Shown: in pieces, positions 52,485-62,181 of the stretch | How the letters are laid out: each line of letters starts with the position of its first letter | How positions within the stretch are numbered: position 1 is the stretch's first letter | Origin: Candidatus Woesearchaeota archaeon | GTDB lineage: Archaea > Nanobdellota > Nanobdellia > Woesearchaeales > UBA583 | Reading direction: 5' to 3' | Length of the DNA: 64,000 nucleotides | NCBI GenBank assembly: GCA_023898345.1 | Contig: CP060218.1 | Span: 682,001 to 746,000 of the forward strand | Position numbers and translations under genes: made by a program | Notes under the pieces: model-generated | What the model was told of the DNA's origin: nothing | Database searches by the model: none | Seen by the model: only the letters and a program-made list of their open reading frames with translations

Positions 52485-55400
52485 AATTGATCCCTGTGAT
52501 CGAAGTTATTCCAACGCTAGTCTCATTTTCGTCCTCACCCGAAGAGGTAGAGAATTTGACCGCAAAGGTTTTTGTTCCTGTTTCAAGACCTTCTCCAGAG
52601 CAGGAAATAATAAGCTCACTCTCTTCAGTAAAACTGAGACCCGAATTAATAACAAATTCATATGGCACAGCACTTGCCGGAATTTCTTTTCTTCCCAACG
52701 AAAAAATATTCTTGAAGAAATTAATAAAGCCTTGAAGGAAACCAGAGTCGCTATTAATGACATATTTACACTGTAGACCTTGCTTATTCACGAGAAGCTT
52801 CAGACCATAAGATTTGGATTCTTCTACTGTAAATGTGTTTTGAATAGGGCTAATTGCTAGACTATCTTCCAAAAGAGAAACATTCACCAAGTTAATTTGT
52901 GTTGTTTTATCAACTCTAAAAACATACTCTTTCAATGGTCCTTTCATTCCATCAGGAGCTTCACATTCTAGTTTGAGTGTTGTCTGGTCGACATCGGCAA
53001 AGGAAAGAACCTTCTCGTGCACGTCTGCAAAAGTTGTACTAAAGTCTTGCATTTCTCCTCCTCCTAAAGAATAGGTACAGAATAGACCGGGGAATGGCCC
53101 AAGATTTTTCACAGTAAGTTTACTTTCATAAGGTGCATCTGTAATGTAAAAACCATCCTCGGAAAATAACTCATAATCTGGAACACTCAATACATGATGA
53201 ATTTCTCTTGTGAAGTTGAGCTCTTCTCCTTCGTAAGAACAAGAAATAATAACTTCGGTTTCAAGAACATCAACAGACGACAAATCGTAGCCTTCTACTC
53301 CTGAGAGGTCAAAAACAAACTCATTATTTGCATTTGGACTTGCACTAACGAAAACATTTTCTGCAAAAAGGTTTCCCGTACTAATTTTCCACGCATCATC
53401 AATCATTGGGTACATACGACAAGAGTCAGCTCGTTTTGAAGTTTTGAAGGCAACTACTGGCGCATCTTTTCTTGTTATCCATTCAAAACCTGTTTTTCCA
53501 ACATAGGATTGCTCACTTGTGTTCAGAAGGATTAAAGCAAAATCATCACTTACTGTTACTGTTTGAGTAGCAAAGGCTTCATTTCCAAACTGATCAACTG
53601 CTCGCAATACGAAAGAAAGAGTATCTCCAACACTCGCATTTTTAAAAATAGCATCTCCAGAACAAGATGTTTTCGTACAAATAATATCAACTGCTGAGAG
53701 TAGTTCACTGTAATTACTGCTCTCACTGGAATAAAGTGGTTCGTCAAAACCTTGTAAGTATAATTCTATGAGGGCAAGTTCCTTATTATCTGAGGCGTTT
53801 ACTTCAAGAGCAAATTCTGTTGAATATACAACTCCACCAAAGGCATCTGGAATGCGAAGACTTACATTTGGAGGCGTCTGCTCAACTTCAAGAGTTGCAC
53901 TAACTGAATCGTAAATCTTATTGTCTGAATCTAAGGCTATAGCGTAGAGAGTATACTCACCATCTTCAGTAAAAGAGGATAAATCCAAGGATTGAGAAGA
54001 ATCTAGTGCATAGATTCCAGTTTCCATTTGTTCAAATGTTTCTGAGGACCTACTCCATATTGCAGAACTCAAATATTCATCATAGTCTTTAACAATCCAT
54101 AATGTATCAAAGCTATCATCTGTTGCTAAAATCCTTGGATAAATTTTTCCACCTTCACTTCTGAATTCAAGAGCTGCAAGGCCACCACTTACATAATCAA
54201 TTGGCAATGTAAAACTGAGTGTCTCTGTTTCAAATCCTGCTCTATCTGTACATTTTCCTTCTAAAAGCACCTCAGTTTCAAACTTATCTGGATGTTGTTC
54301 CTGGATATCATAAAAATCTTCTGAACGATAACAAAGACGTGCTCCTTCCTCATTTGACACTTCCGTATCTGCAAGAACAAGCCATGATCCTGTCGTTGTT
54401 GTTTCCCCTTCCTCGAATGAAGCATTTCTTGTCTCTCCATCACAGGTGTAAATGGAGGACTCAGGAGAAGTTAGTGTAAATTCACAAGAATAACCTCCTA
54501 TTTCTCCGGTATCTCCTAAATCAAAAACAACTTTATCCAAATAATCGGGATAAGCAATATACTCACCATTTGGGTAATATAGATGATCTGTTTTATCAAA
54601 TGAAATTTTGTTGAGAACGGGAGGCGTGTTGTCATAAATAATATCAAACACCCCTTCCAGAGTAACTCCAAAATCGTCAGTACAGTAGAAACTTATCTTT
54701 GCAACTTTCCCTTCTTCAAGTTCTTTTAAGTGAACATCTTTCATCCGATTTCCTTCATATGCCAAAGTAAGCTTTGAACTCCTACTAAAATTAACTGGGA
54801 GATAAGGAAGCTCAGTTGCTGAATCTTTTCCCTGAACTTCACAAGAGAATGTTCGATAAGGAGCAGACCCGAAGCTCACCTCTATAGTTGGGGTTGATGA
54901 TGAGGTATAGAGCCGTTCACCATCAAAGTAAGATATATCTCCTCCAAACTCAAACTTTGGGTGAGAAGCATCATAAATAAAAGAAAGTTCTTGTGAACCA
55001 ACATTCCCGGCTTTGTCGCTGAACCTGAACATATACTTCATTTGCTTTAGACCATAATCAACTCCATTTATTAAGTAGGGAATTCCAGAATATGCACCCA
55101 AATCTTCATCTTCTCCTCCAATATCTGGCGGCGGAGTTGTAATGAAATTGCGAAGGCTTGCATGACCTTTAACAGAGTCATTGGATTCTCCGTCTTCCGT
55201 ATCTTCAAGGGAAAAACTTATTCCCGTAAGAATAAATGGCATTTCTCCTTCTTCATCGATTGGAGTAAGGTTAACACTATCAACGTCAATTGGAGAATAG
55301 GTACCGTCCATTAACAAGTCAAAATACAAACCTGAGTAGGCATTTGTGAAAAAACTTCCATTTTCTGCAAACACTTTTGTCTGAGACGAAGAAGAGTTAA

Positions 55401-58400
55401 GAATATAAGACTCTACAAGTGGCGCATCGGGATCATAGAAATATCTCAATGGTTCAGTAAAGGAATTTCCTGCTGAGTCTGTACAGGTAACACTTCCTTC
55501 AACGATCCCTTTTTCAGAACCTAGACTAAGTCCAGTCCCTGTAATGTTTTTATAGAAGGTTCCAGAGGCCCCAGAATCCGTAAACCCGTCTGGAAAATCC
55601 GTAACGGTAAGAGCGAGATTTGTCCCAAAATTAAGGGAACATGACTCAAGATTACTGTCTGTGGAAACTGCATGAAAATCAAAACTTGAAGCTAGGAATC
55701 CTGAGTCGGTATTAAAGTCAACAAATTGTGCTGGTGCAACAACAATAAAATTTGTGTATGCATCAACTACAAAATTTGCTTCAAGACTTGAATTTTGTCC
55801 AAAAATATCATAACAAGTAACGGTAATTCTGTAACTATCCCCTTCCTCCGAGGAATTATAAATGGGAAGTTGTAAGGAAAATGATTCTCCCTCACCACTT
55901 AAATTCCCAGTACTTTGATTGTAAAAAGACTGTGAAGCGCCACCTGTACTTTCAAGGAAATAAGAACAAAAGTCCACCCCTGCTCTGTCGGTCACTTGAT
56001 ACTTGAAGGTCTGTTTAGGTCCTACTACACTCTCAATAGTATTACTGTCTTCAGGAAGTGCTGGATCAACAAGTTTGATTTCTGGCCCCTCATTGTCAAC
56101 ATCAAGTTCAAAGTTTTTCTCGTAAGCAAGGTTTCCAGAACTATCGACAACTCGAAACGAGAGGGAATTAAGCCCATCTGTGAGCACTTTATTTCCGTCA
56201 ACATCGACAAAATACTCAGAGAGTGCTTCATCTACAACATGCTGGTTTCCTTCTACAATTTTATAGTCATAGACGCCATTTGGATGTTCCTCGTTCTTAA
56301 CATAGAAATCAATAAAGAAGGCTTTTGAAACAGATGAAAACTCCTCGCAGGCATAGACCTCTGCATCTGAAAGCTCCATATAAATACGTGGACTACCAAC
56401 AAGAACGGTCTCTGACCCGCCAGAAGTCAAAAGCTCTTTTTGGCCTCCAGCTCTTGTTCCATAGATTAGTGCATACGCATTGGGCGGAAGAGAATCACAC
56501 GCAGCAGCAAAGTCTGAAACTCCTCTGGAATAACTAGAGTCGAGGGAAGCTGCTTGCTCTGCCGAGTATGCATATTTTTGATAATATGTTTCTGGATCTG
56601 TTATATACTGTGAGAGGTAGCGCAGAGTTGGAAATCCTCCTAAAATCGTATCACTTAGGTCATCATTGTTCGAATCCTTGAAACATCCCCTCTGTGCATC
56701 CCACTTACATAAGGTCTCTCCTGCGTATGGATGAAGATAACCGTAATGAGCATTCACAAAACTTTCCGGATCTGTACAGGTCTGTTCTGTTGCATAAAGC
56801 TCACAAAATAATAAGGAATTTTGCAGAGATTGAGATTCCCAAGGGTACTCCTTTGCATAAATATTTTCTTCCTTTCCAAAGTAGCTTTCTTCTGGAACTG
56901 CTGGCTCGTACGCTTTGTTGACGTACTCTGTCATGTAGGAACAGTCTCCGAGTATATTGGACTTTTGCTCCGTACAGAAATTTAAGTTAAGCGCGTCGTA
57001 ACAAAGATGACAGTTTGAAGCTTCAGGAGAAATAAGTTCAAAAGGAAAGAAAATGGAATCTACAAGGCTTGCTGAACTGCTTTCGTAAATTGCAAAACTT
57101 AGAGCATCAATAGTAACTGGAGCACTTCCTTGATTGCTAAGGGAAAGCTCAACTTTGTACGTGCCTGTTGGAATATCAAAACTCCCAAAACTTACATAGG
57201 TGTATGCTCCTAAAATAAAGGCCGTTGTACTATTAGATGTTTTGGCATCAACGGTAAAATTCCCCAATTCTTCTCCGTCTTTGCTCAAGGCCCTAACGAC
57301 AGGCAAAATGTTATACCCCCCCTCTTCAACCTTAACATGAGCAGAAAATTCGTAGCTTAATTCCTCAGAAACGAACCAAACAGTTTGAGTCAAGCTTGCA
57401 CCTGCTGGCAAGGAATATGCTTTTGTTCCATGATAGGAGTCATTGTCTAAAATTGTTCCACTAGCATCCTCCCAACCTTGAGACAAGGCTTCTTCAAAAC
57501 TTGGATTAAGAATGAGATTCCCCCTGTCCCCATATTTTTGAGGATTAAAAAATTTTCCTTCTCGTTCTTCAGGATCACTTACTGGCGCGGAAATACAAAT
57601 TCCATTTTTTGTTTGAATGTCCACTCCAAATGCGGAGTCAGCATCCACCCAGTTACAACCATATTTGAGATCTGGCGCTGTGTCTCGCTTGGCAGGATTA
57701 GCTGCACAGTTTGTTGGCGTCTTATAATCGTAACAATTTTTAATCTGTGTTTTTGAGATGCAACTTGATTCAAAAGCATTGAAACCAAAAGCAAAATCAA
57801 TGTCCTCAGCTTTAAGCATACGTACAGTCCCTGCAAGATAAGGATTGAAAATACAATTAGTATTTGCCTCACAAGTTTCTCGTGTTACAAACATATCAAA
57901 GGGGCCACCTAGAGTAGTACAAACAGAATCTAAAGCCTCAGAATCACCCACTGTGCCAATCGTTCCCGCTTCGCCATTATCTTCGCCCTCAGCATCTTCA
58001 AAGGGATTGCCTCTCGAAGGTTCTTCTCCGGAGCTTGTCCCTGAATCTTCACCCCCAACATTTGCATCGTTCGCGTCAGAATCTTCCTCACATGAATCAA
58101 CTGAGGAGAGAAGAGGAGTTTGGGAACAGTAATCTTTTACTCTGCCAATATTTTGTTCATAACTTGCTTCGACTTCTGCTAGATCATACAAACGATACCC
58201 TTTTACTGTTTTGAAACATCCATTATCGTTAACACAAACTTGACGTTCGTCTTCAAATGCACTACAGCCGAGTTCGTCATCTGCCTCTCCTACTTGAACT
58301 TGTTCTGCACTACAAATTGTTGCCCGAACAATATTCTGATCTCCAGAACGATAACAACAAACTCCTTCAGCAAAAGCTGATGTGGAGAAAACCAGTACGA

Positions 58401-58452
58401 GAAAGAAGAGAAAGAGGTAAGACAAAGTAAATTGTGCTTGGTGAGTACTCAT
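52483..58452 (-). CDS. Giant secreted multi-domain surface protein
   Basis: The 1989-residue protein has a signal peptide (TLSYLFLFFLVLVFSTSAFA, ends ~28) and a Cys-rich region (~29-110). An acidic low-complexity linker (~115-165) and a second Cys-rich block with GCNWVDADSAF and CEANTNCIFNP (~175-300) follow. Next comes a carbohydrate-binding-module-like sandwich beginning NLILNPSFEEALSQGWEDA (~311-455) and further Cys-containing segments. From ~760 to the end there are many Ig-like beta domains with the V/I-D-x-T-P-P type repeats (e.g. IIYDNTPPVLNKISF, EVEQTPPNVSLRI). No C-terminal helix is visible, so it may be secreted or held by another protein. Its 3' end has an orphan copy at 52056-52090. 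Confidence 0.75.
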   Translation of the reverse strand: MSTHQAQFTLSYLFLFFLVLVFSTSAFAEGVCCYRSGDQNIVRATICSAEQVQVGEADDELGCSAFEDERQVCVNDNGCFKTVKGYRLYDLAEVEASYEQNIGRVKDYCSQTPLLSSVDSCEEDSDANDANVGGEDSGTSSGEEPSRGNPFEDAEGEDNGEAGTIGTVGDSEALDSVCTTLGGPFDMFVTRETCEANTNCIFNPYLAGTVRMLKAEDIDFAFGFNAFESSCISKTQIKNCYDYKTPTNCAANPAKRDTAPDLKYGCNWVDADSAFGVDIQTKNGICISAPVSDPEEREGKFFNPQKYGDRGNLILNPSFEEALSQGWEDASGTILDNDSYHGTKAYSLPAGASLTQTVWFVSEELSYEFSAHVKVEEGGYNILPVVRALSKDGEELGNFTVDAKTSNSTTAFILGAYTYVSFGSFDIPTGTYKVELSLSNQGSAPVTIDALSFAIYESSSASLVDSIFFPFELISPEASNCHLCYDALNLNFCTEQKSNILGDCSYMTEYVNKAYEPAVPEESYFGKEENIYAKEYPWESQSLQNSLLFCELYATEQTCTDPESFVNAHYGYLHPYAGETLCKWDAQRGCFKDSNNDDLSDTILGGFPTLRYLSQYITDPETYYQKYAYSAEQAASLDSSYSRGVSDFAAACDSLPPNAYALIYGTRAGGQKELLTSGGSETVLVGSPRIYMELSDAEVYACEEFSSVSKAFFIDFYVKNEEHPNGVYDYKIVEGNQHVVDEALSEYFVDVDGNKVLTDGLNSLSFRVVDSSGNLAYEKNFELDVDNEGPEIKLVDPALPEDSNTIESVVGPKQTFKYQVTDRAGVDFCSYFLESTGGASQSFYNQSTGNLSGEGESFSLQLPIYNSSEEGDSYRITVTCYDIFGQNSSLEANFVVDAYTNFIVVAPAQFVDFNTDSGFLASSFDFHAVSTDSNLESCSLNFGTNLALTVTDFPDGFTDSGASGTFYKNITGTGLSLGSEKGIVEGSVTCTDSAGNSFTEPLRYFYDPDAPLVESYILNSSSSQTKVFAENGSFFTNAYSGLYFDLLMDGTYSPIDVDSVNLTPIDEEGEMPFILTGISFSLEDTEDGESNDSVKGHASLRNFITTPPPDIGGEDEDLGAYSGIPYLINGVDYGLKQMKYMFRFSDKAGNVGSQELSFIYDASHPKFEFGGDISYFDGERLYTSSSTPTIEVSFGSAPYRTFSCEVQGKDSATELPYLPVNFSRSSKLTLAYEGNRMKDVHLKELEEGKVAKISFYCTDDFGVTLEGVFDIIYDNTPPVLNKISFDKTDHLYYPNGEYIAYPDYLDKVVFDLGDTGEIGGYSCEFTLTSPESSIYTCDGETRNASFEEGETTTTGSWLVLADTEVSNEEGARLCYRSEDFYDIQEQHPDKFETEVLLEGKCTDRAGFETETLSFTLPIDYVSGGLAALEFRSEGGKIYPRILATDDSFDTLWIVKDYDEYLSSAIWSRSSETFEQMETGIYALDSSQSLDLSSFTEDGEYTLYAIALDSDNKIYDSVSATLEVEQTPPNVSLRIPDAFGGVVYSTEFALEVNASDNKELALIELYLQGFDEPLYSSESSNYSELLSAVDIICTKTSCSGDAIFKNASVGDTLSFVLRAVDQFGNEAFATQTVTVSDDFALILLNTSEQSYVGKTGFEWITRKDAPVVAFKTSKRADSCRMYPMIDDAWKISTGNLFAENVFVSASPNANNEFVFDLSGVEGYDLSSVDVLETEVIISCSYEGEELNFTREIHHVLSVPDYELFSEDGFYITDAPYESKLTVKNLGPFPGLFCTYSLGGGEMQDFSTTFADVHEKVLSFADVDQTTLKLECEAPDGMKGPLKEYVFRVDKTTQINLVNVSLLEDSLAISPIQNTFTVEESKSYGLKLLVNKQGLQCKYVINSDSGFLQGFINFFKNIFSLGRKEIPASAVPYEFVINSGLSFTEESELIISCSGEGLETGTKTFAVKFSTSSGEDENETSVGITSITGIN

Positions 58453-58613
58453 GAGAAATTAACGAAAAAACTCTATAAATAATTTACAATAAACTGTTGA
58501 GTAAATACACACCAAGGATAAGAGATTTTTCTTTCTCTGTAACACACACTTCTACGCAAGAAGCCCCAGAGGCAAGAAATCTTTATAAACTGCTTTGGAT
58601 TTTCTCTATACAA

Positions 58614-59210
58614 ATGGATGAAAGCACAACCTTAGTCCCCGTTGACGAATATCTGACTGCAGGTGTTCATATAGGTACAAAGTTTAAGAATGGGTTTACA
58701 GACAAGTATGTTCACCGTTCGAGAGCAGATGGTTTGAAGATAATGGATACAGAAAAGATTGATGAAAAACTTAAAGTTCTCATCAGTCTTCTTTCCCGTT
58801 ATGAACCTTCTGAATTTGTGATTATGGGTCGTAGAGAAAATGTCAAAAAGCCAATTGTTTTCTTTGGGAAACTTGTTGGCTGTGATGTTTTCACTGGCCG
58901 TTACCTCCCAGGGAAGCTCACAAATGCATCTCTTGAGGATTTCAAAGAATACAAGGTAGTCATGGTTTGTGATCCTTTAACAGACAGAAATATTTTGAAT
59001 GAAGCTTTTGAACAAGGTGTTTTCACTGTCGGCTTTTGTGATACAAACAATAAAACTGAAAAACTGGACTTAGTTGTGCCAATAAATAATAAGGGAAAGA
59101 AGTCAATGGCTCTTGCTCTTATGCTTCTTGCAAAACATTATTTAGTAAACAAAGGTGTTTTGAAGGAATCAGAATTTACATATACTCTTGAGGATTTTGC
59201 TCAAGAATAA
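58614..59210 (+). CDS. rpsB: Ribosomal protein S2
   Basis: The 198-residue archaeal S2 shows LVPVDEYLTAGVHIGTKFKNGFTDKYVHRSRADGL, IMDTEKIDEKLKVLISLLSRYEP, VGCDVFTGRYLPGKLTN and VVMVCDPLTDRNILNEAFEQGV, all typical. The ATG at 58614 is supported by the TATA box CTTTATAAAC centred about 30 nt before it. The longer open frame upstream is not coding. tRNA-Pro begins 11 nt after the stop and may be cut out of the same transcript. Confidence 0.96.
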   Translation: MDESTTLVPVDEYLTAGVHIGTKFKNGFTDKYVHRSRADGLKIMDTEKIDEKLKVLISLLSRYEPSEFVIMGRRENVKKPIVFFGKLVGCDVFTGRYLPGKLTNASLEDFKEYKVVMVCDPLTDRNILNEAFEQGVFTVGFCDTNNKTEKLDLVVPINNKGKKSMALALMLLAKHYLVNKGVLKESEFTYTLEDFAQE

Positions 59211-59221
59211 ATTTCTCTTTT

Positions 59222-59296
59222 GGGGTAATAGTGTAGCTTGGCCTATCATCTGTGGTTTGGGACCATAGGACCGCGGTTCAAATCCGCGTTACCCCG
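59222..59296 (+). tRNA. tRNA-Pro (anticodon TGG)
   Basis: Acceptor GGGGTAA/TTACCCC, D-arm GTGTAGCTTGGCCTATCAT, anticodon stem TGTGG/CCATA around loop TTTGGGA (anticodon TGG), T-arm CCGCG-TTCAAAT-CGCGG type, discriminator G. CCA is not encoded. Confidence 0.94.
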
Positions 59297-59449
59297 TACG
59301 CTTTTTGTACTTTAATCTAAACGGAAGTTACTGGCTAGAAGGGATTTGATAACATCTGACAGAAATTTTGAAAACTTCAATATCCGCTTTAAAAGAAGAA
59401 AATTCTAGAGAATTTCAACTGGACACTCCAAAATTTTTGTACACATTGT

Positions 59450-59938
59450 CTAGAACTTTCCAATACATTTCGTACAGAGATAGGTTTGTTCATCCTTGTA
59501 AAATGTTTGAAAAAGTGGTCGTTCTTTGTCGCTTACTCCGCAATTAAAACAAAGCTTTTCCTTTGTGTACATTTTTGAAGGATCGTTTTCAAGATAAACT
59601 CCCTTAACTGCAAGATCTTCTTTCTCCTTTGGAATATCCAGAAAACCTAACTCTTCTCTTGCTTCTGGCGAAATTCTCTCTGGGTTCCATGCTGGTTCAA
59701 AGGTAACTGTAATTTCACAACTGTTAATTTCTTCAACATTCTCAACTGCTTCTTGTACCATGGATTTGAGATATTCTGTCGTTGGACAGCTCGGAGAGGT
59801 AAAAGTCATAAGAACCCTTGCTTTGTCGCCTGTCACCGTAATGTCATAAATAAGTCCCAAATCATAAACGTTAATGGGAATTTCTGGATCATAGACTTCC
59901 TGCAATGCTTTAATAATTTCTTCTTTTAATACGGCCAT
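59450..59938 (-). CDS. SufT/MIP18 (DUF59) family Fe-S assembly protein with C-terminal zinc ribbon
   Basis: The 162-residue protein has a DUF59 domain (1-~105) with the family motifs EVYDPEIPINVYDLGLIYDI, FTSPSCPTTEYL (conserved Cys) and VTFEPAWNPERISPEAREELGF. Such proteins help mature Fe-S proteins. An extra C-terminal module (~106-162) has CFNC and CTKC, a probable zinc or metal ribbon that is not part of the basic SufT. Start ATG at 59938 with a TATA-like TTTTAAG about 28 nt upstream. Confidence 0.85.
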   Translation of the reverse strand: MAVLKEEIIKALQEVYDPEIPINVYDLGLIYDITVTGDKARVLMTFTSPSCPTTEYLKSMVQEAVENVEEINSCEITVTFEPAWNPERISPEAREELGFLDIPKEKEDLAVKGVYLENDPSKMYTKEKLCFNCGVSDKERPLFQTFYKDEQTYLCTKCIGKF

Positions 59939-59980
59939 GCTTTCTCAACTCCCCTTTTTTTCTTAAAACTTTGTTCGTTT

Positions 59981-60466
59981 TTAGGAGAAAGATTGCAAAC
60001 AGGTCCCTCGTAAACTTTCTTTGTCCGAACCCATATTTTCTATAAGTGTACAATATGACAATGTTTTCGTCTCCTGAGCCAGAGCAAAAAAACAAGAATT
60101 TTGAAAAATACTTTTTGTTTGTTCATATTTTTGTGCTACCAATTCTTCAGGATCTTGGGTCGATAGAGGAAGATAGGAAATAATATATTCTCGTTCACCA
60201 TCCTCAGATTTCAATAAGCAAGTCCTCACCCCTGTTTTTTTACTTTCACTGTAAGAGAGAAGTTTGTCCTCTTGGTTAGCGTAACAAAAAGAGACGTTCC
60301 TCTCAGTAACTGCCGTCAAAAATAGTCGGGAAAATTGTTCTGAACATAAAGTTGGCTCTAAATAATATCCTTTTTGAAAGGAAAGAAGAAAAAAACTAAG
60401 AAGAAAGAGAGCTAAAAAAATACTTCCAATAACTGTAAAGACAAAGGTCTTCAAGCGAAACTTCAT
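59981..60466 (-). CDS. Membrane-anchored extracytoplasmic protein with conserved Cys, unknown
   Basis: The 161-residue protein has a basic start, one hydrophobic anchor (VFTVIGSIFLALFLLSFFLLSF) and an outer part with seven or so Cys (TLCSEQF, SFCYAN, RTCLLK, SCFFAL, SYCTL, GTCLQ) spaced as in disulphide-rich small helical repeats. TATA GTTTATAAAAATA lies about 26 nt before the ATG. No family recognised. Confidence 0.55.
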   Translation of the reverse strand: MKFRLKTFVFTVIGSIFLALFLLSFFLLSFQKGYYLEPTLCSEQFSRLFLTAVTERNVSFCYANQEDKLLSYSESKKTGVRTCLLKSEDGEREYIISYLPLSTQDPEELVAQKYEQTKSIFQNSCFFALAQETKTLSYCTLIENMGSDKESLRGTCLQSFS

Positions 60467-60519
60467 ATAGAAAATGAAGAATTTATTTTTATAAACTTAG
60501 TGTCTTGAAAAAGAAATTT

Positions 60520-60963
60520 TTATCTGGCTTCTCTGTCTTCAAAAAAAACTTCGAGTAAAGCTGGACACACGGTTATAGGGTCTTCAAATTGTACGGGAAT
60601 AAACAAACGACGTTCTGTCTTTGTTTTCTCCTCCCCTCTACGCAAAGAACCGAGTTCTATAATTTGAGGTTCACAAAGGCCATTTTCAACAATTTCTATC
60701 TGGTAAGGAATATCCTCTAAACCGTTGCAATATCCAAGATCCTCAACATGCAAAGGATACTCGTGACAAACAATTAGCTGATCTCGAACAGAGTACAAAT
60801 TAAGATACTCAAGTTTTTGATTATTAATTTTGTAGTTTGAAAAAAGCATAATTTCATGATATTGGGAAAATAAAAAAATTATTCCTAAAACTACCATAAG
60901 AAAAAAGGCCCCCACAAGAATATTTCCTTGACCTGACTTTTCTTTCCTTAGTAAGCGACTCAT
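60520..60963 (-). CDS. Pilin-like protein (type IV pilin-type N-terminus)
   Basis: The 147-residue protein begins with a charged leader then a hydrophobic stretch, LRKEKSGQGNILVGAFFLMVVLGIIFLFS, resembling a prepilin with cleavage near G-Q. The outer part has three Cys and beta character. It overlaps the preceding gene by four bases and so is one of a pair of co-translated pilin-like subunits. The A24 peptidase at 16693-18066 is a candidate processing enzyme. Confidence 0.6.
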   Translation of the reverse strand: MSRLLRKEKSGQGNILVGAFFLMVVLGIIFLFSQYHEIMLFSNYKINNQKLEYLNLYSVRDQLIVCHEYPLHVEDLGYCNGLEDIPYQIEIVENGLCEPQIIELGSLRRGEEKTKTERRLFIPVQFEDPITVCPALLEVFFEDREAR

Positions 60964-61373
60964 TTTTGTAATTCAATAGTGATTGTATTATCTGGAGGGG
61001 GCGTCTTAGTGAAATTAAAATAATTATACTTCTCGTCAAGTTCAAACTCCCAATTGCCTGAATTAGCCCCACATATAACTTTAGTACAGGTTTTTAAGAA
61101 ATGCTCAGTCTCAATACACACCTCTTTATTCTCCACAGTTATGATGCTTAGTGGTACTACTTCAATTCTCACTCCTCCAATACGTGCCTCCTCAAATGTG
61201 CAAGCCAGTTTATAATATTCTGAAAAGGTATTAAGAGCTTTGAAGGCAGTATTTTGTTGTTCCAAGGTTTGATTTGAGATAAAAGCAATATACCAAACTG
61301 CAATAATCATAGTCCCCACAATAATAAAAATCCAAACTATTACTTCTTGAAGTTCACCTTTTTTAGAAAACAT
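60960..61373 (-). CDS. Pilin-like protein, first gene of a two-gene operon
   Basis: The 137-residue protein starts MFSKKGELQEVIVWIFIIVG, a short basic leader with K-K-G followed by a helix, as in class III (prepilin-type) signals. Residues ~35-137 form a soluble region with four Cys (ACTFEE, VCIETE, TCTKVICGA). TATA TTTTTATATACC lies about 33 nt before the ATG. The start of the next pilin-like gene overlaps its stop. Confidence 0.6.
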   Translation of the reverse strand: MFSKKGELQEVIVWIFIIVGTMIIAVWYIAFISNQTLEQQNTAFKALNTFSEYYKLACTFEEARIGGVRIEVVPLSIITVENKEVCIETEHFLKTCTKVICGANSGNWEFELDEKYNYFNFTKTPPPDNTITIELQK

Positions 61374-61453
61374 AGTTCTAGTTTATAGAAGAGGTATATA
61401 AAAATATGTAACAAAAAACTGGGGGTGACAAGGAGAATTTTTTCAACCTGCCT

Positions 61454-62029
61454 TTAAACAAAGAGTAGGAGATAAACTCCAAAACTTGCCATAGCAATTC
61501 CTCCTGCTTGAACAATTTTTTGACTTACTTTGCTTTGTCTTGCATAGAGCCCGACAAGAATCCCACTCAAATGTAAAAAAATCGTACTGAGAACAAAGCC
61601 GAGAACATACAAAATGGGCATTGCAATCTGAGGCATTTCTTCTCCATGAGCATGACCGTGAAAAACTGCGAAGATAGCAACAACTATTATGGCCCAAAGT
61701 TCTTTGAATTTGAAGGCAAAAGCAATTGCAAGTCCAAGAAGGATCACAGAAAGAACAATCCCATATTCAACCCCTAACAAACTTATCCCAAGTATTCCCA
61801 AAATTCCCCCACTAACCATACTGAGAACAAAAACTAGGGGAAGTGTCCAGATTTTCTTTGTTAGTGTAACACTGATAACTCCAACTGCAAGCATTGCCAA
61901 AAGATGATCAAATCCAAACAGTGGGTGAGTTGCCCCACTTACAAACCCATTTTCGCCTGCGACGACATGAGCGTGTACACTAACAACCGAAAGTAAAAAA
62001 GCACACAAAAAAAGTAGCCATTTTTTCAT
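61454..62029 (-). CDS. HupE/UreJ-family membrane protein (probable Ni/Co uptake)
   Basis: The 191-residue protein has a signal-like first helix ending SVHAHVVAGE and then six helices, with the family motifs HPLFGFDHLLAMLAVG (H-P-x-x-G-x-D-H) and VFHGHAHGEEMP (metal-binding His cluster). HupE/UreJ proteins carry nickel or cobalt. No hydrogenase or urease is nearby. The start is the ATG at 62029, 25-28 nt from the TATA-like GTTTAAATATTG. An upstream start giving 12 more residues would lie at the promoter. Confidence 0.88.
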   Translation of the reverse strand: MKKWLLFLCAFLLSVVSVHAHVVAGENGFVSGATHPLFGFDHLLAMLAVGVISVTLTKKIWTLPLVFVLSMVSGGILGILGISLLGVEYGIVLSVILLGLAIAFAFKFKELWAIIVVAIFAVFHGHAHGEEMPQIAMPILYVLGFVLSTIFLHLSGILVGLYARQSKVSQKIVQAGGIAMASFGVYLLLFV

Positions 62030-62120
62030 TGTACGTTTTCTGAAAAAAGAACAATATTTAAACAAGTGTTATCATTCTTTTGTGTACATTTTTATCCCCC
62101 AAAAAAATTCTCTTTACTCT

Positions 62121-62164
62121 CAGTTAGGTGTCGCAGCAGAGGATATATACCCAGCTAAGGAATA
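62121..62164 (+). repeat. Dispersed intergenic element, copy F (right half)
   Basis: It shows CGCAGCAGAGGATATATACCCAGCTAAGGAATA (read in two parts: CGCAGCAGAGG and ATACCCAGCTAAGGAAT), matching the central and right blocks. It lies 18 nt from the stop codon of the 62182 gene, whose 3' end it faces. Confidence 0.7.
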
Positions 62165-62181
62165 ACTACAATACTAATGCC

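Noticed and set aside
58497..58613. N-terminal extension of ribosomal protein S2
   Set aside because: The extension has no similarity to S2 and contains the TATA box of the gene; the ATG at 58614 starts the family sequence.
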